Origin: a virus
Strand: one strand, 5' to 3'
IMG/VR virus record: IMGVR_UViG_3300009151_003627
Coordinates: 1 to 45,498 of that record
DNA: 45,498 bases
Under the pieces are notes generated by a model that worked only from the letters and a program-made list of their open reading frames with translations, was not told the DNA's origin and ran no database searches. Shown here in pieces: positions 8,656-15,556 of the stretch (position 1 is its first letter; the number at the start of each line of letters is the position of its first letter). A program made the position numbers and the translations under genes.

Positions 8656-9234
8656 ATGAACCCTTATACAGAATTAGATGTACCTGTTGATGTTTCGTTA
8701 GAAACTATTAAACAAAGGTATAGAACACTTGCGCAGATGCATCACCCCGATAAGGGCGGCGATGAAGAGTTATTTAAACGTATTAAGCTTGCATATGAGA
8801 TATTAAGTGACCCTGTTAGAAGAAAACAATATGACATTACTGGTGAGACTACTACTACAAATGCTAAAGATGAAGCAGTAGCAAACCTGGTTCAAATACT
8901 GTTACATGTAGTACCAAACTTCAATGTAGATCAAGACGACCTAATCCATATTGCTGAAATGGAAACAAGAACCATGCTTGATCTTGTTAATAAGGATATA
9001 GGTGTTACTGAAAGATATATTCTTAATCTTGAAAAAGTATTAAGCAAGTTAAGAATAAAAACTGAAGGTGAAAATTTACTAAGTAGCTTTATTGCTAACC
9101 AAGTTAACCAAAAAAGACAAGAACTTGTAACCTTTCAACATAGAGTCCAAGTTTGTAATCTTATGTTAGAGATACTTAAAGATTACGAATACGGTTTACG
9201 TAATTTAATATTTGAAGCCCCGCCAACAGAATAA
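8656..9234 (+). CDS. J-domain (DnaJ-like) protein
   Basis: A 192-residue protein, one of only three plus-strand genes here. The N-terminal 70 residues form a J domain: helix II with QRYRTLAQMHH, the HPD tripeptide at residues 30-32, then ELFKRIKLAYEILSD and RRKQYD. There is no Gly/Phe linker, zinc finger or substrate domain typical of full DnaJ; the rest is a helical domain of about 115 residues. J domains stimulate Hsp70 ATPase, so it probably redirects host DnaK. It is transcribed away from the halogenase, possibly from the palindromic late-promoter-like site just upstream. Confidence 0.9.
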   Translation: MNPYTELDVPVDVSLETIKQRYRTLAQMHHPDKGGDEELFKRIKLAYEILSDPVRRKQYDITGETTTTNAKDEAVANLVQILLHVVPNFNVDQDDLIHIAEMETRTMLDLVNKDIGVTERYILNLEKVLSKLRIKTEGENLLSSFIANQVNQKRQELVTFQHRVQVCNLMLEILKDYEYGLRNLIFEAPPTE

Positions 9235-9235
9235 A

Positions 9236-9264
9236 TGGTCCGGTGACCAGGAATCGAACCTAGA
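9236..9264 (-). pseudogene. tRNA 3' fragment (T arm to CCA)
   Basis: On the minus strand this reads CTAGG-TTCGATT-CCTGG (a 5-bp T stem with canonical T loop), then a 7-base acceptor strand TCACCGG, discriminator A and CCA. No matching 5' half (CCGGTGA) is present upstream; instead the broken thioredoxin frame runs straight into the T arm. It is therefore a remnant of a tRNA gene, left by deletion, recombination or integration. Confidence 0.6.
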
Positions 9265-9396
9265 TTGATAGCTTAGAATTAGCATCAATATCTATTTCCT
9301 CTACAGGGTAAGGGATTTCATCTTTAATACTTGCAATAGTCATAAACAACATTTTACAGGGACCACACAAGAGGCTGAGAACTTTAAAATCTTCAT
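9260..9396 (-). pseudogene. Truncated, frameshifted thioredoxin gene
   Basis: Starting at the ATG at 9396 (AAGGA ribosome site) the frame reads MKILKFSAS and then falls out of frame. From 9367 a -1 frame reads CGPCKMLFMT...EEIDIDANSKLSI and stops at 9260. Restoring one G after 9368 (TCT TG[G] TGT GGT CCC TGT) gives the SAS-WCGPCK active site of thioredoxin followed by its alpha2 and beta3 segments. Only about 46 of some 85-105 residues remain, and the end is replaced by a tRNA 3' fragment. Both a frameshift and a truncation are seen. A sequencing error could explain the first but not the second. Confidence 0.7.
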
Positions 9397-9462
9397 TTTA
9401 TTCCTTAAAGTAAATAATTACTTATAATTAAACACTATATTTTACTGATTGTAAATTTATAT

Positions 9463-9470
9463 TATTTATA
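9463..9470 (-). promoter_or_regulatory. Late-promoter-like box TATAAATA
   Basis: An exact T4-type late -10 octamer on the minus strand, 67 bases upstream of the thioredoxin remnant, inside a very AT-rich stretch. Base composition makes chance matches likely here, so it is only a candidate. Confidence 0.3.
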
Positions 9471-9476
9471 TTATCA

Positions 9477-10658
9477 TTATAGAGGGTACAAGTTTAGTAA
9501 TTCTTTAAACTTATGTTTGAGACTTAGACCTTCTAAATTTTGATGATATGAGGCTGGACCCCAACCACTATATTGATCTCTGTTAAAATCATTCATCAAA
9601 TTATGTCTATCCTTATCGAATGACATTCTAATAACATCTGCAAAATTTTTATCACGCAGAGCGTTTGTAATGCATTGTTCACCGCGGTGTTTTGCATATT
9701 CCCAAAATGGTGTTTTATATTTAGAACCAGCCATGTAATGTAGCATAATCATTACCTCAGCTTCTCGTATAAGAGTATGATATTTCCTGTTACCTTCAAA
9801 TGGTTCATATAACCCGTTCCATATATCATATGCATATCTTTGTATTTTATCACCAATCCAAAAGGAAGTAGCTTCTAAAGGCTCTAAGAAAAAGGAGGCA
9901 TTACCGCAGTACGCTACTCGTTTTGTAAAGTTTTCTTTACGAACATAACTTTTAAAATTTAAACTGTTAGTATGCTCGCTTGGAGTTAAGTTAAGTTCTT
10001 TAATCGTCTCTAATGCATCAGCTTTAACATCTTCTAAATTATTATAATCACTATTATAGATATACCCTACAGCACATCGATTCTGTAACGGAATTCCAAA
10101 ATGCCATCCGTATTTTGTAGCGTTAGCTAGTGAATATTGAAATTCAGGTCGTTCCCAATAACACATTGTAACATGAACTGCATTAACTGCAATATAATTT
10201 AAAATATGATGATTATTAAAATTAGAAGGCTTACCGGAACAATCCATAATAAAATCAGCGTCTATATCATCATAATTAATAATGTTTTTATCATGATAAG
10301 AGACTCTAGGATTTTCTTTAATTTTATTAAAAATAAAAGTTTGAAGTTTAACTGCATTAAAATGGTATGCCACAGAACCTGGAAGTAAATGATGAAAAAA
10401 CTGTAATCCTCTTTCACCCCAACCTGCCTTACTAACCCCTGTCTTAAAAGTACCATCAATACTTTCTAAATCAAAAACATTGAACCCAACCGTATTATAA
10501 AGATCTTTAGTTAGACCTGGCCAAGTAGCTTCTCCAACTGCTTGAGGTTTTATACTAGAATCAAAATACAGATCTATTTGCCAATCAGTATGTTTTAAAA
10601 AATGAGCTGCAGCAATACTACCTGCTGTACCTTTGCCTATAATTGCTAATTTTTTCAT
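9477..10658 (-). CDS. Second flavin-dependent halogenase-like protein
   Basis: A 393-residue flavoprotein, about 100 residues shorter than classical tryptophan halogenases. The FAD motif GKGTAG lies at residues 8-13 and VGEATWPG at 42-49 matches the flavin loop of halogenases. TFKTGVSKAGW carries the candidate catalytic lysine, GWHFGIPLQ replaces W-x-W-x-I-P with W-x-F-x-I-P, and FFLEPLEATS holds the conserved glutamate. Compact viral halogenases related to this family are known from cyanophages. It is only distantly similar to the halogenase at 7074. The substrate is unknown; its 5' side abuts the tRNA cluster. Confidence 0.8.
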   Translation of the reverse strand: MKKLAIIGKGTAGSIAAAHFLKHTDWQIDLYFDSSIKPQAVGEATWPGLTKDLYNTVGFNVFDLESIDGTFKTGVSKAGWGERGLQFFHHLLPGSVAYHFNAVKLQTFIFNKIKENPRVSYHDKNIINYDDIDADFIMDCSGKPSNFNNHHILNYIAVNAVHVTMCYWERPEFQYSLANATKYGWHFGIPLQNRCAVGYIYNSDYNNLEDVKADALETIKELNLTPSEHTNSLNFKSYVRKENFTKRVAYCGNASFFLEPLEATSFWIGDKIQRYAYDIWNGLYEPFEGNRKYHTLIREAEVMIMLHYMAGSKYKTPFWEYAKHRGEQCITNALRDKNFADVIRMSFDKDRHNLMNDFNRDQYSGWGPASYHQNLEGLSLKHKFKELLNLYPL

Positions 10659-10678
10659 ATTTTTAATTTCTTTTATAA

Positions 10679-10755
10679 TGGGGCCCCAGAGGAGACTTGA
10701 ACTCCTAAAATTTGGCTTCTAAAACCAACACGTATACTAATTCCGCCACCGGGGC
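10679..10755 (-). tRNA. tRNA-Leu (anticodon TAG), short variable loop
   Basis: A 77-base cloverleaf with encoded CCA. The acceptor is GCCCCGG/CTGGGGC, the anticodon stem TTGGT/GCCAA with loop TTTAGAA gives anticodon TAG (Leu, CUA codons), and the T arm is AGGAG-TTCAAGT-CTCCT. The 5' half (GGTGGCGGAATT) looks like a normal leucine tRNA, but the variable region is only 5 bases instead of a long arm, and the discriminator is C instead of A. Function or charging may be altered. Confidence 0.75.
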
Positions 10756-10764
10756 AAAAAAAAA

Positions 10765-10836
10765 GCACTCTTGTTTGGATTCGAACCTTGTTCTAGTATT
10801 GTCTATCTGCGCTTCCCACAGTGCTGACAAGAGTGC
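10765..10836 (-). tRNA. Degenerate tRNA-like element
   Basis: Seventy-two bases closed by a perfect 9-bp stem (GCACTCTTG/CAAGAGTGC), with a canonical B-box/T loop GGTTCGAATCC and tRNA length, lying between two tRNA genes. The T stem pairs at only two positions, no clean anticodon stem can be drawn, and CCA is not encoded; a T tract follows. It may be a decayed tRNA, a tRNA-like processing signal or a terminator. No isotype is assigned. Confidence 0.3.
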
Positions 10837-10847
10837 ATTATTATATA

Positions 10848-10921
10848 TGGAGCGGGGTAAGAGAATCGAACTCTCCGCATGAGCTTGGAAGGCTCAGGTA
10901 TTACCACTATACGAACCCCGC
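10848..10921 (-). tRNA. tRNA-Gly (anticodon TCC)
   Basis: A 74-base cloverleaf with encoded CCA. The acceptor pairs GCGGGGT with ACCCCGC, the anticodon stem is TGAGC/GCTCA around CTTCCAA (anticodon TCC), and the T arm is GAGAG-TTCGATT-CTCTT. All arms pair normally. Confidence 0.93.
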
Positions 10922-10929
10922 AATTAAAA

Positions 10930-11004
10930 TGGAAGAGCGTAGGAGAATCGAACTCCTCTTATTAGGATGAAAACCTAATGTCCTAACCGATAGACGAACG
11001 CTCC
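10930..11004 (-). tRNA. tRNA-Glu (anticodon TTC)
   Basis: A 75-base cloverleaf with encoded CCA. The acceptor is GGAGCGT/ACGCTCT, the anticodon stem TTAGG/CCTAA with loop TTTTCAT gives anticodon TTC, and the T arm is GAGGAG-TTCGATT-CTCCT. It is separated from tRNA-Gly by 8 bases and from tRNA-Asp by 2 bases, so they are probably cut from one precursor. Confidence 0.93.
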
Positions 11005-11006
11005 AC

Positions 11007-11081
11007 TGGCGGTCTCAAGGAGAATCGAACTCCTATCAACGGCGTGACAAGCCGCTATACTAACCGTTATACTATGAGACC
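11007..11081 (-). tRNA. tRNA-Asp (anticodon GTC)
   Basis: A 75-base cloverleaf with encoded CCA. The acceptor GGTCTCA pairs with TGAGACC, the anticodon stem GCGGC/GCCGT with loop TTGTCAC gives GTC, and the T arm is AGGAG-TTCGATT-CTCCT. It is the first tRNA after the presumed structured RNA. Confidence 0.93.
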
Positions 11082-11089
11082 TAAATTAG

Positions 11090-11302
11090 TTGTAGGCTAC
11101 GTCTTCCACCATCGCCCCTACCTGAGCAGTTACTCTGTCCGTCCCCATTTATTCAAAGTCTGTGTGCAGTTGAGATTCTGCCTATCAGAGTCTGCGGGGG
11201 TAGTTGCCATCCCTACGCTAACGGTTTTCTGCCACCGGATCTCTATCGCTAATCAAACGCTACTTTAACGATCTAAGTAGGAACGGGATCTTTTAACTCT
11301 AT
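11090..11302 (-). ncRNA. Putative structured RNA upstream of tRNA cluster
   Basis: About 210 bases with no convincing reading frame, clearly more GC-rich than the flanks, lying between a strong promoter and the tRNA genes. On the minus strand it contains complementary pairs such as GTAGG/CCTAC near the 3' end, GTAG(9)CTAC, GCAG...CTGC and GAG-TAACTG-CTC. I tested it by eye for RNase P, tmRNA, SRP, 6S and group I intron signatures and found none. It may be an independent non-coding RNA or a structured leader of the tRNA precursor. The ends are estimates: the 5' end from the promoter and the 3' end from the tRNA-Asp start. Confidence 0.5.
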
Positions 11303-11337
11303 GTATACATTATATTATAAATGTATACCTTGTGCAA
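11303..11337 (-). promoter_or_regulatory. sigma70 promoter with palindromic operator
   Basis: TTGCAC (11332-11337), a 17-base spacer and TATAAT (11309-11314), reading toward the putative RNA and tRNA cluster. A perfect 9-bp inverted repeat, GTATACATT(8)AATGTATAC at 11303-11328, covers the -10 and most of the spacer, as expected for an operator. It is the only promoter-like signal seen for the tRNA cluster. Confidence 0.6.
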
Positions 11338-11393
11338 GAGTTACTTTTAAGCTAATTCCAAAACGGCAGTAATTTTTTAAGAACGTTATTTAA

Positions 11394-12137
11394 TTAAGTA
11401 AAACAAGTGAATTTCATGTAAGATGTTTTACCCGTAGAATAATATTGTTCCTTAGTTGTAGCATTACCAACACACCAATCTCTTAATTTTATGTCTGTAA
11501 TTTGCGAGAAAGTTTTTATATTATCTCTACAAGAATCCATCACATTTTTTGTTATATTTTTTTCTTCTATATTTTTAAATAGATTACTTTGATAAAGTGT
11601 CGTTATTCTTGAGACACCTCTTGAAGTATCATCACCAAAGATATCTGTATAACAAAAGACACCACCAGGAGCTAAAACTCTATGAACTTCACTAATAAAT
11701 TTTTCAAAATTAGAGTAACAATGAGCTGATTCAACATTAGTAATAATATTAAAGCTTTGATCGTTATATTGTAAAGCTGTTGCATTACATACCTTAAAAT
11801 CTATACCGGTATAAGAGGTCTTACAAAATTCAATACTTAAAGGATTTATATCACATGCAGAAATATTTTTAATATTTGTATGATTCTTATACACCAGTGC
11901 ACCACCACCGCGACCACAACCAATATCTAATAACGACTTATTAGATAAATCCAAGCCCTCAATGAGATTAAAATATAACGAAGCTTGATTCCTTAAAAAA
12001 TATTTTTCCAAAGAACGATAGGGTGGGTAAAACCCATGGTTCATAAATTCAAAAAAACTATTATCACGTACGTAATCTGTAAAGAAATCATTATAAATAG
12101 CTAAATAGTGGGGGGTATGGATATCTTGTTCATGCAT
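11394..12137 (-). CDS. Class I SAM-dependent methyltransferase
   Basis: A 247-residue methyltransferase. LLDIGCGRGGGALVY at about residues 69-83 is motif I for S-adenosylmethionine, SACDINPLSIEFC gives the acidic residue of motif II, and EVHRVLAPGGVFCYTDIFG the late motif of Methyltransf_11 enzymes that act on small molecules. The N-terminal 60 residues are family-specific. The gene follows groES with 3 bases between. Substrate unknown; no DNA-methylase NPPY/DPPY motif is present, so a small-molecule or sugar substrate is more likely than DNA. Confidence 0.8.
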   Translation of the reverse strand: MHEQDIHTPHYLAIYNDFFTDYVRDNSFFEFMNHGFYPPYRSLEKYFLRNQASLYFNLIEGLDLSNKSLLDIGCGRGGGALVYKNHTNIKNISACDINPLSIEFCKTSYTGIDFKVCNATALQYNDQSFNIITNVESAHCYSNFEKFISEVHRVLAPGGVFCYTDIFGDDTSRGVSRITTLYQSNLFKNIEEKNITKNVMDSCRDNIKTFSQITDIKLRDWCVGNATTKEQYYSTGKTSYMKFTCFT

Positions 12138-12140
12138 TAT

Positions 12141-12404
12141 TTACTCCTCTAATACTGCAATAATTTCTTTTTCAGAAATCATAACTCTCTGTGCACCGTC
12201 TACGTTGATAGGAGAAGATTTACTCCAGTCAAGGTAGACGGTGTCGCCCTCTTTAACCTCTTTAACATCGGGACCTACAGCTAAGACGACACCGGGGGTT
12301 GTATTACCCAGGCCGCGGCCATCTAGAATAATACCACTTTCTGTTGTAGTATCTTTCTTGCCTTCAGCAATCAGTACCTTATCTTTAAGAGGTTTAACAA
12401 TCAT
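12141..12404 (-). CDS. groES: GroES-like co-chaperonin
   Basis: An 87-residue Cpn10-family protein. The start MIVKPLKDKVLIAEGKKD and TTTESGIILDG match the GroES first strand and mobile loop, and PGVVLAVGPDVKEVKEGDTV matches the core barrel. In T4 the co-chaperonin gp31 replaces GroES for folding gp23; this phage seems to carry a more canonical GroES for the same job. The ribosome site is AAGGA before the ATG at 12404. It overlaps nothing and ends 3 bases before the methyltransferase. Confidence 0.9.
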   Translation of the reverse strand: MIVKPLKDKVLIAEGKKDTTTESGIILDGRGLGNTTPGVVLAVGPDVKEVKEGDTVYLDWSKSSPINVDGAQRVMISEKEIIAVLEE

Positions 12405-12426
12405 TATAATTCCTTTTTTAATTTAA

Positions 12427-13401
12427 TCAAGCAGTTTCTGCGTACTCAACGGCCAGGTCAAGGGCACGTTCTTTCTTTACACGATTCAGACCGTACCAGG
12501 CAGAAGTCAAACGACTATCGCGTGAACGACCCATCTTGTGATCGGTCATATAGGTAACGGCATTAAATGCCTGCCACCAACTACCCTCGGCAAAATTAGC
12601 ACCAGGCTGAGTATGAACAATTGCCATTGCCTCTTCGGCCTGACGGCTGATAGGGAATGCAGTATTAGCTCGCTTCAACTCATCCTTAGACATAGATGGG
12701 AATACACGATTAAAATACTCAACAATCGTTTCCTTGTTATATTTCTTCTGTCCCAGAAACTGGGCCTGCTCTTTATAATGACTTAACTGGTCCTTGGCAA
12801 TACCCAAGGTCTCTTTTACAGTGTCACCATTGAATACTGCACGGTGATTAATCTTTACAGCATGCTTTGCAGTACTACCCAGTGCCAGAGTCAAGGTATT
12901 GTTACATACCACTCGTACAGGCGTGAAACGAACATCAATAGAGCGACCAAACTCATGAGGGTTACTAAAAAGTAGGTATCCTTCAACTTTATCTCCACCA
13001 AACAGTGTAAACGAATCCTTAATCTGAGCCATAGCCCAGACCATCTTACCACCCTTAAGGGATCCGGCGGTATGCATCTCCATATCGCCTGCATGAACGA
13101 AATCATTGAAGAATTCGAATGCTTCCAGGTTCTGAACTGGGTTCCAATTATCGGAAACCACGGTCAATACCTTGTTATCGGTAGAGCGTACCAGGGCCTG
13201 GGCCGTAGTAAGTACAGGACCACCTTCAGAATTGAAGAATAACTGCTTTTTACTGACAGACCAGTCCAGGTTAGCGGCTTTCAGCATCTGCTGGGGCGAG
13301 ACATCGTTAGGAACGCGTTTACCCAGGCCATGCCAGGGGGTTTCTCCGACGAATGCCATATTAGCTTCGCCGTTTTTTGCAATTTCAAGTTCATGTGACA
13401 T
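12427..13401 (-). CDS. DUF932 phage/plasmid-like protein
   Basis: A 324-residue protein of the DUF932 (TIGR03299-type) family found in phages and plasmids, recognised from AFVGETPWHGLGKRV at residues 16-30, the central RVVCNNTLTLAL and the C-terminal NAVTYMTDH segment. The biochemical role is unknown. It has its own sigma70 promoter and a leader, and is the last gene of the early array before groES. GC content is higher than in the glycan genes, as for many of its early neighbours. Confidence 0.85.
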   Translation of the reverse strand: MSHELEIAKNGEANMAFVGETPWHGLGKRVPNDVSPQQMLKAANLDWSVSKKQLFFNSEGGPVLTTAQALVRSTDNKVLTVVSDNWNPVQNLEAFEFFNDFVHAGDMEMHTAGSLKGGKMVWAMAQIKDSFTLFGGDKVEGYLLFSNPHEFGRSIDVRFTPVRVVCNNTLTLALGSTAKHAVKINHRAVFNGDTVKETLGIAKDQLSHYKEQAQFLGQKKYNKETIVEYFNRVFPSMSKDELKRANTAFPISRQAEEAMAIVHTQPGANFAEGSWWQAFNAVTYMTDHKMGRSRDSRLTSAWYGLNRVKKERALDLAVEYAETA

Positions 13402-13431
13402 GATATATACCTTTTAAGTTAAGATGTACTA

Positions 13432-13460
13432 ATTATAACGCGGTTTCACGATAAAATCAA
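13432..13460 (-). promoter_or_regulatory. Early sigma70 promoter for DUF932 gene
   Basis: TTGATT-17-TATAAT, followed by TTAGTACATCTTAA, a downstream sequence shared with several other early promoters here. GTAACAG lies directly upstream of the -35 box. Confidence 0.7.
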
Positions 13461-13717
13461 CTGTTACTTTCGAAAATCTTGGAATATACATGTAATTTCT
13501 TTTGTTTTGCCATGATCATGTTACCAAATTCACTTGGTTCATACGTAACCACCTTGAATGCTTCGACCAAATCAAGCATACAGCGGAGATCGGCAAGTTC
13601 TTGCTTAAGTGATTGCTCATTTTCTGCTAAACCAAAGCGTCTGACCTTAGAAATAGCCTGAATCACCTCAGCGCACTCCTCCTGGAGTATAATTAAAATT
13701 TCATCGTTACGTTTCAT
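13457..13717 (-). CDS. MazG-like nucleotide pyrophosphohydrolase
   Basis: An 86-residue all-alpha NTP pyrophosphatase candidate: LQEECAEVIQAISKVRRFG holds the E-E-x-x-E metal site and LKQELADLRCML the second E-x-x-D. The family hydrolyses (d)NTPs to monophosphates and diphosphate, and phage members may shape the nucleotide pool or lower ppGpp. It overlaps the SprT-like gene by 4 bases (ATGA), giving a two-gene operon. Confidence 0.75.
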   Translation of the reverse strand: MKRNDEILIILQEECAEVIQAISKVRRFGLAENEQSLKQELADLRCMLDLVEAFKVVTYEPSEFGNMIMAKQKKLHVYSKIFESNS

Positions 13718-14208
13718 GGGTATTTTTCCTCTAAAATTGAACAGACCGTTTCGGCCAGGTACATCTGACGATTCCAGGCCTCTTGTTCCCAGGGCTGATC
13801 CCTGTAAGCCTTATAGGTAGTACCCTTCTTCCCAGGAGTACCGTTCCAGTGATGTAACCAACCTTTTCTCTGGACGTATTTCTTCTTTAGTTTACCTATG
13901 TGGTATTGCTCGGCATGAACTAATTCATGGGCAATTACTTCTAGAGCTTTAGCCCAGCCCAGTCTACAATCAATAACGGCCAGTTTACCCTCTACCATAT
14001 AGTAACCATTGGTATTTTTAGCCTTAATAGGAGCCACTCGAAACTGAACGTCTCTGGGTAGATCCAATTGCTTACGAAACTCTGGCAAAGACCTTTTAAT
14101 CATTAAAGCAATAACCTTGGCAGACTTAGTATGGGTATAGATAGCCGAGGCAGACATATAGATGCCCTTACTAACCATCTTATCGGTACTTTTAATTTCA
14201 CTGATCAT
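13714..14208 (-). CDS. SprT-like zinc metalloprotease-fold protein
   Basis: A 164-residue protein with HELVH at residues 94-98 (VIAHELVHAEQYH), the HExxH zinc motif, in a context resembling SprT/SprT-like domains. The start has AGGAG nine bases upstream. SprT/Spartan proteins cut DNA-protein crosslinks in eukaryotes, while phage members are uncharacterised. First gene after its own promoter and coupled to the MazG-like gene. Confidence 0.7.
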   Translation of the reverse strand: MISEIKSTDKMVSKGIYMSASAIYTHTKSAKVIALMIKRSLPEFRKQLDLPRDVQFRVAPIKAKNTNGYYMVEGKLAVIDCRLGWAKALEVIAHELVHAEQYHIGKLKKKYVQRKGWLHHWNGTPGKKGTTYKAYRDQPWEQEAWNRQMYLAETVCSILEEKYP

Positions 14209-14232
14209 ATTATATTACTCCTTCGATACCCT

Positions 14233-14260
14233 ATTATAAAGGCTCGAGCGAAAAAATCAA
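14233..14260 (-). promoter_or_regulatory. Early sigma70 promoter for SprT-MazG operon
   Basis: TTGATT-16-TATAAT, then AGGGTAT, a downstream stretch shared with the promoters at 17210 and 21750. Directly preceded by AAGTAACTG, which abuts the end of the upstream operon. Confidence 0.65.
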
Positions 14261-14263
14261 CAG

Positions 14264-14617
14264 TTACTTAATTAAATGCTGAGCCAGTACCATGCATGAT
14301 AACCATGCCCACATGGTATTGAATCCAACCAGGGTAGGAAGGAATTTCTTATTGGATGCCCAGATTAATGTAATTGAAGTTGCCAAGGTCAGGAAATACA
14401 ACCACCATATAGAAATACCAAAAATAAGACCAGGAACGATAATAATAGCTTTGGCTAGCCAGCTCACAAATTCCACTGTATTATAATCAGTCCAATATTC
14501 TTTGGTTAACCACATACCGTAACATTCTCGTATTTTCTGCCATGTAATGTGCCAGTAACTAACCCCGATAAAAATTGCCCAAACGGCTGTTGCTGCTAAT
14601 ACTTGTTCTGTTGTCAT
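14264..14617 (-). CDS. Small multi-pass membrane protein
   Basis: A 117-residue protein with three or four hydrophobic segments: AATAVWAIFIGVSYW near the N-terminus, AIIIVPGLIFGISIWWLYFL in the middle, and FNTMWAWLSCMVLA at the end. I chose the ATG at 14617, which overlaps the upstream stop as ATGA. It is probably inserted in the host inner membrane. No family recognised. Confidence 0.65.
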   Translation of the reverse strand: MTTEQVLAATAVWAIFIGVSYWHITWQKIRECYGMWLTKEYWTDYNTVEFVSWLAKAIIIVPGLIFGISIWWLYFLTLATSITLIWASNKKFLPTLVGFNTMWAWLSCMVLAQHLIK

Positions 14618-14922
14618 GCTGTAATCCATTTCGTTTCAGTTTTAAACATAATGCTTTCGTTACCATCGAAGTCTTCGATAATAAATTCGGTACCGGGAGG
14701 AACCCAGGCAACAGCCAGATCGGAGGCACCACCGTAATAATGATCCCCGTAAACCGTTTTGCAGTAAAGTTCTATAGTCTCCGAAGAGGTTTTCTCCAGT
14801 ACCATATCTACAACTTTGGGATCAAAGAGCAATTCGGCTATATTGTGCCACGTATACCAGCCGGCACCAAAGCCGGGAGAATACAAGACAGCTACCAGCC
14901 CGTTTTCAGTCTTTTTTTGCAT
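14614..14922 (-). CDS. Conserved phage protein, unknown function
   Basis: A 102-residue soluble protein rich in aromatic and glycine residues (SPGFGAGWYTWHN near residue 15; YGGASDLAVAWVPPG near residue 63). The later part suggests a small beta-rich domain. It sits in an overlapping chain of short genes. I do not recognise a named function. Confidence 0.65.
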   Translation of the reverse strand: MQKKTENGLVAVLYSPGFGAGWYTWHNIAELLFDPKVVDMVLEKTSSETIELYCKTVYGDHYYGGASDLAVAWVPPGTEFIIEDFDGNESIMFKTETKWITA

Positions 14923-15070
14923 ATTCTTTCCTTATCAGTTTGGCAAACTTCTTAAGTTCCTTATCGTAGTCACACGACCAATCGATGTTGCCCTTGCCGG
15001 GACCCCAGGACGAGTCATCCCATATCACAAAGCCGGCTTTCTTAGCCAGTTTTTTAATCTTTTTTTTCAT
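14906..15070 (-). CDS. Small lysine-rich protein (54 aa)
   Basis: Starts MKKKIKKLAKKAGFVIWDD and contains SSWGPGKGNIDWSCDYD in the middle, ending in another basic helix. The ATG at 15070 overlaps the preceding stop as ATGA, and the frame overlaps the next gene by 17 bases, which supports it as a real coupled gene. The D-W-S-C-D-Y core resembles small acidic/aromatic segments in phage proteins. Function unknown. Confidence 0.6.
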   Translation of the reverse strand: MKKKIKKLAKKAGFVIWDDSSWGPGKGNIDWSCDYDKELKKFAKLIRKEYAKKD

Positions 15071-15270
15071 TCTGTTACCTCAAAGAAATCTTTAATTAGT
15101 TGACCGGTTTTTTTATCTCCGTTAAATACAGCAATCTTCGTACATTCAAATATTATCATTTGGGCGAACCTTTCCGGATCTATCAACAACACCGATTGCA
15201 TCTGACCATCAACCAGTATGGTCTTGTATACCTTAGATAACTCGGCAAATTGTTTAATCTTTGGATTCAT
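15067..15270 (-). CDS. Hypothetical early protein (67 aa)
   Basis: Starts MNPKIKQFAELSKVYK. Predicted alpha/beta, with IDPERFAQMIIFECTKIAVFN in its second half, a pattern seen in small phage proteins that precede other unknown genes. Overlaps the next gene as ATGA and the previous one by 17 bases. Function unknown. Confidence 0.6.
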   Translation of the reverse strand: MNPKIKQFAELSKVYKTILVDGQMQSVLLIDPERFAQMIIFECTKIAVFNGDKKTGQLIKDFFEVTE

Positions 15271-15556
15271 ATAATTTCACCATGGTAATTTTAGCCTGTT
15301 TCTTGATATCTTCTAATACGGTCATGGCGTAGAACGACATCCCGTACCTCTTCTTATAACAGGTATAGACTGAACTAGATTTATTCCTGATAATATATGA
15401 ATCTTCTAACTCTTCTACCTCGGTGATACCGGATGAGAGCCTCCAGCTATCGGCCCCAGTCCATCCCCCGTACCAGGAAGAGAGGATTTTCTGGGTCTTC
15501 ACACCTTCATAATCTAACTCAATCACCACCCATTTGTCGGGTGTATATTCACTCAT
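15254..15556 (-). CDS. Hypothetical early protein (100 aa)
   Basis: I chose the ATG at 15556 (MSEYTPDKWVVIEL), which overlaps the upstream stop by 8 bases; the longer in-frame start lies inside that gene. The sequence looks beta-rich, with YGGWTGADSWRLSSGIT near residue 30 and VYTCYKKRYGMS near 64. Function unknown. Confidence 0.6.
   Translation of the reverse strand: MSEYTPDKWVVIELDYEGVKTQKILSSWYGGWTGADSWRLSSGITEVEELEDSYIIRNKSSSVYTCYKKRYGMSFYAMTVLEDIKKQAKITMVKLYESKD

Noticed and set aside
9236-9364. tmRNA-like element: TGGTCC/GGACCA closing pair, internal frame and T arm
   Set aside because: The internal frame is a thioredoxin fragment and not a proteolysis tag, there is no tRNA-Ala-like 5' half, and the closing pair is part of the thioredoxin active-site codons.
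11161-11244. Short frame MATTPADSDRQNLNCT... within the putative structured RNA
   Set aside because: Only 26 codons, no ribosome site, in a GC-rich region with hairpins. The sequence looks like RNA and not a gene.
11044-11268. Plus-strand frame of 74 codons across tRNA-Asp and the putative RNA
   Set aside because: It overlaps a clear tRNA on the other strand, has no ribosome site and resembles no protein.
12405-12426. TTGATT-16-TATAAT reading toward groES
   Set aside because: The -10 box touches the start codon and the expected transcript would begin inside the gene, so a chance match is more likely; groES has a normal AAGGA site.
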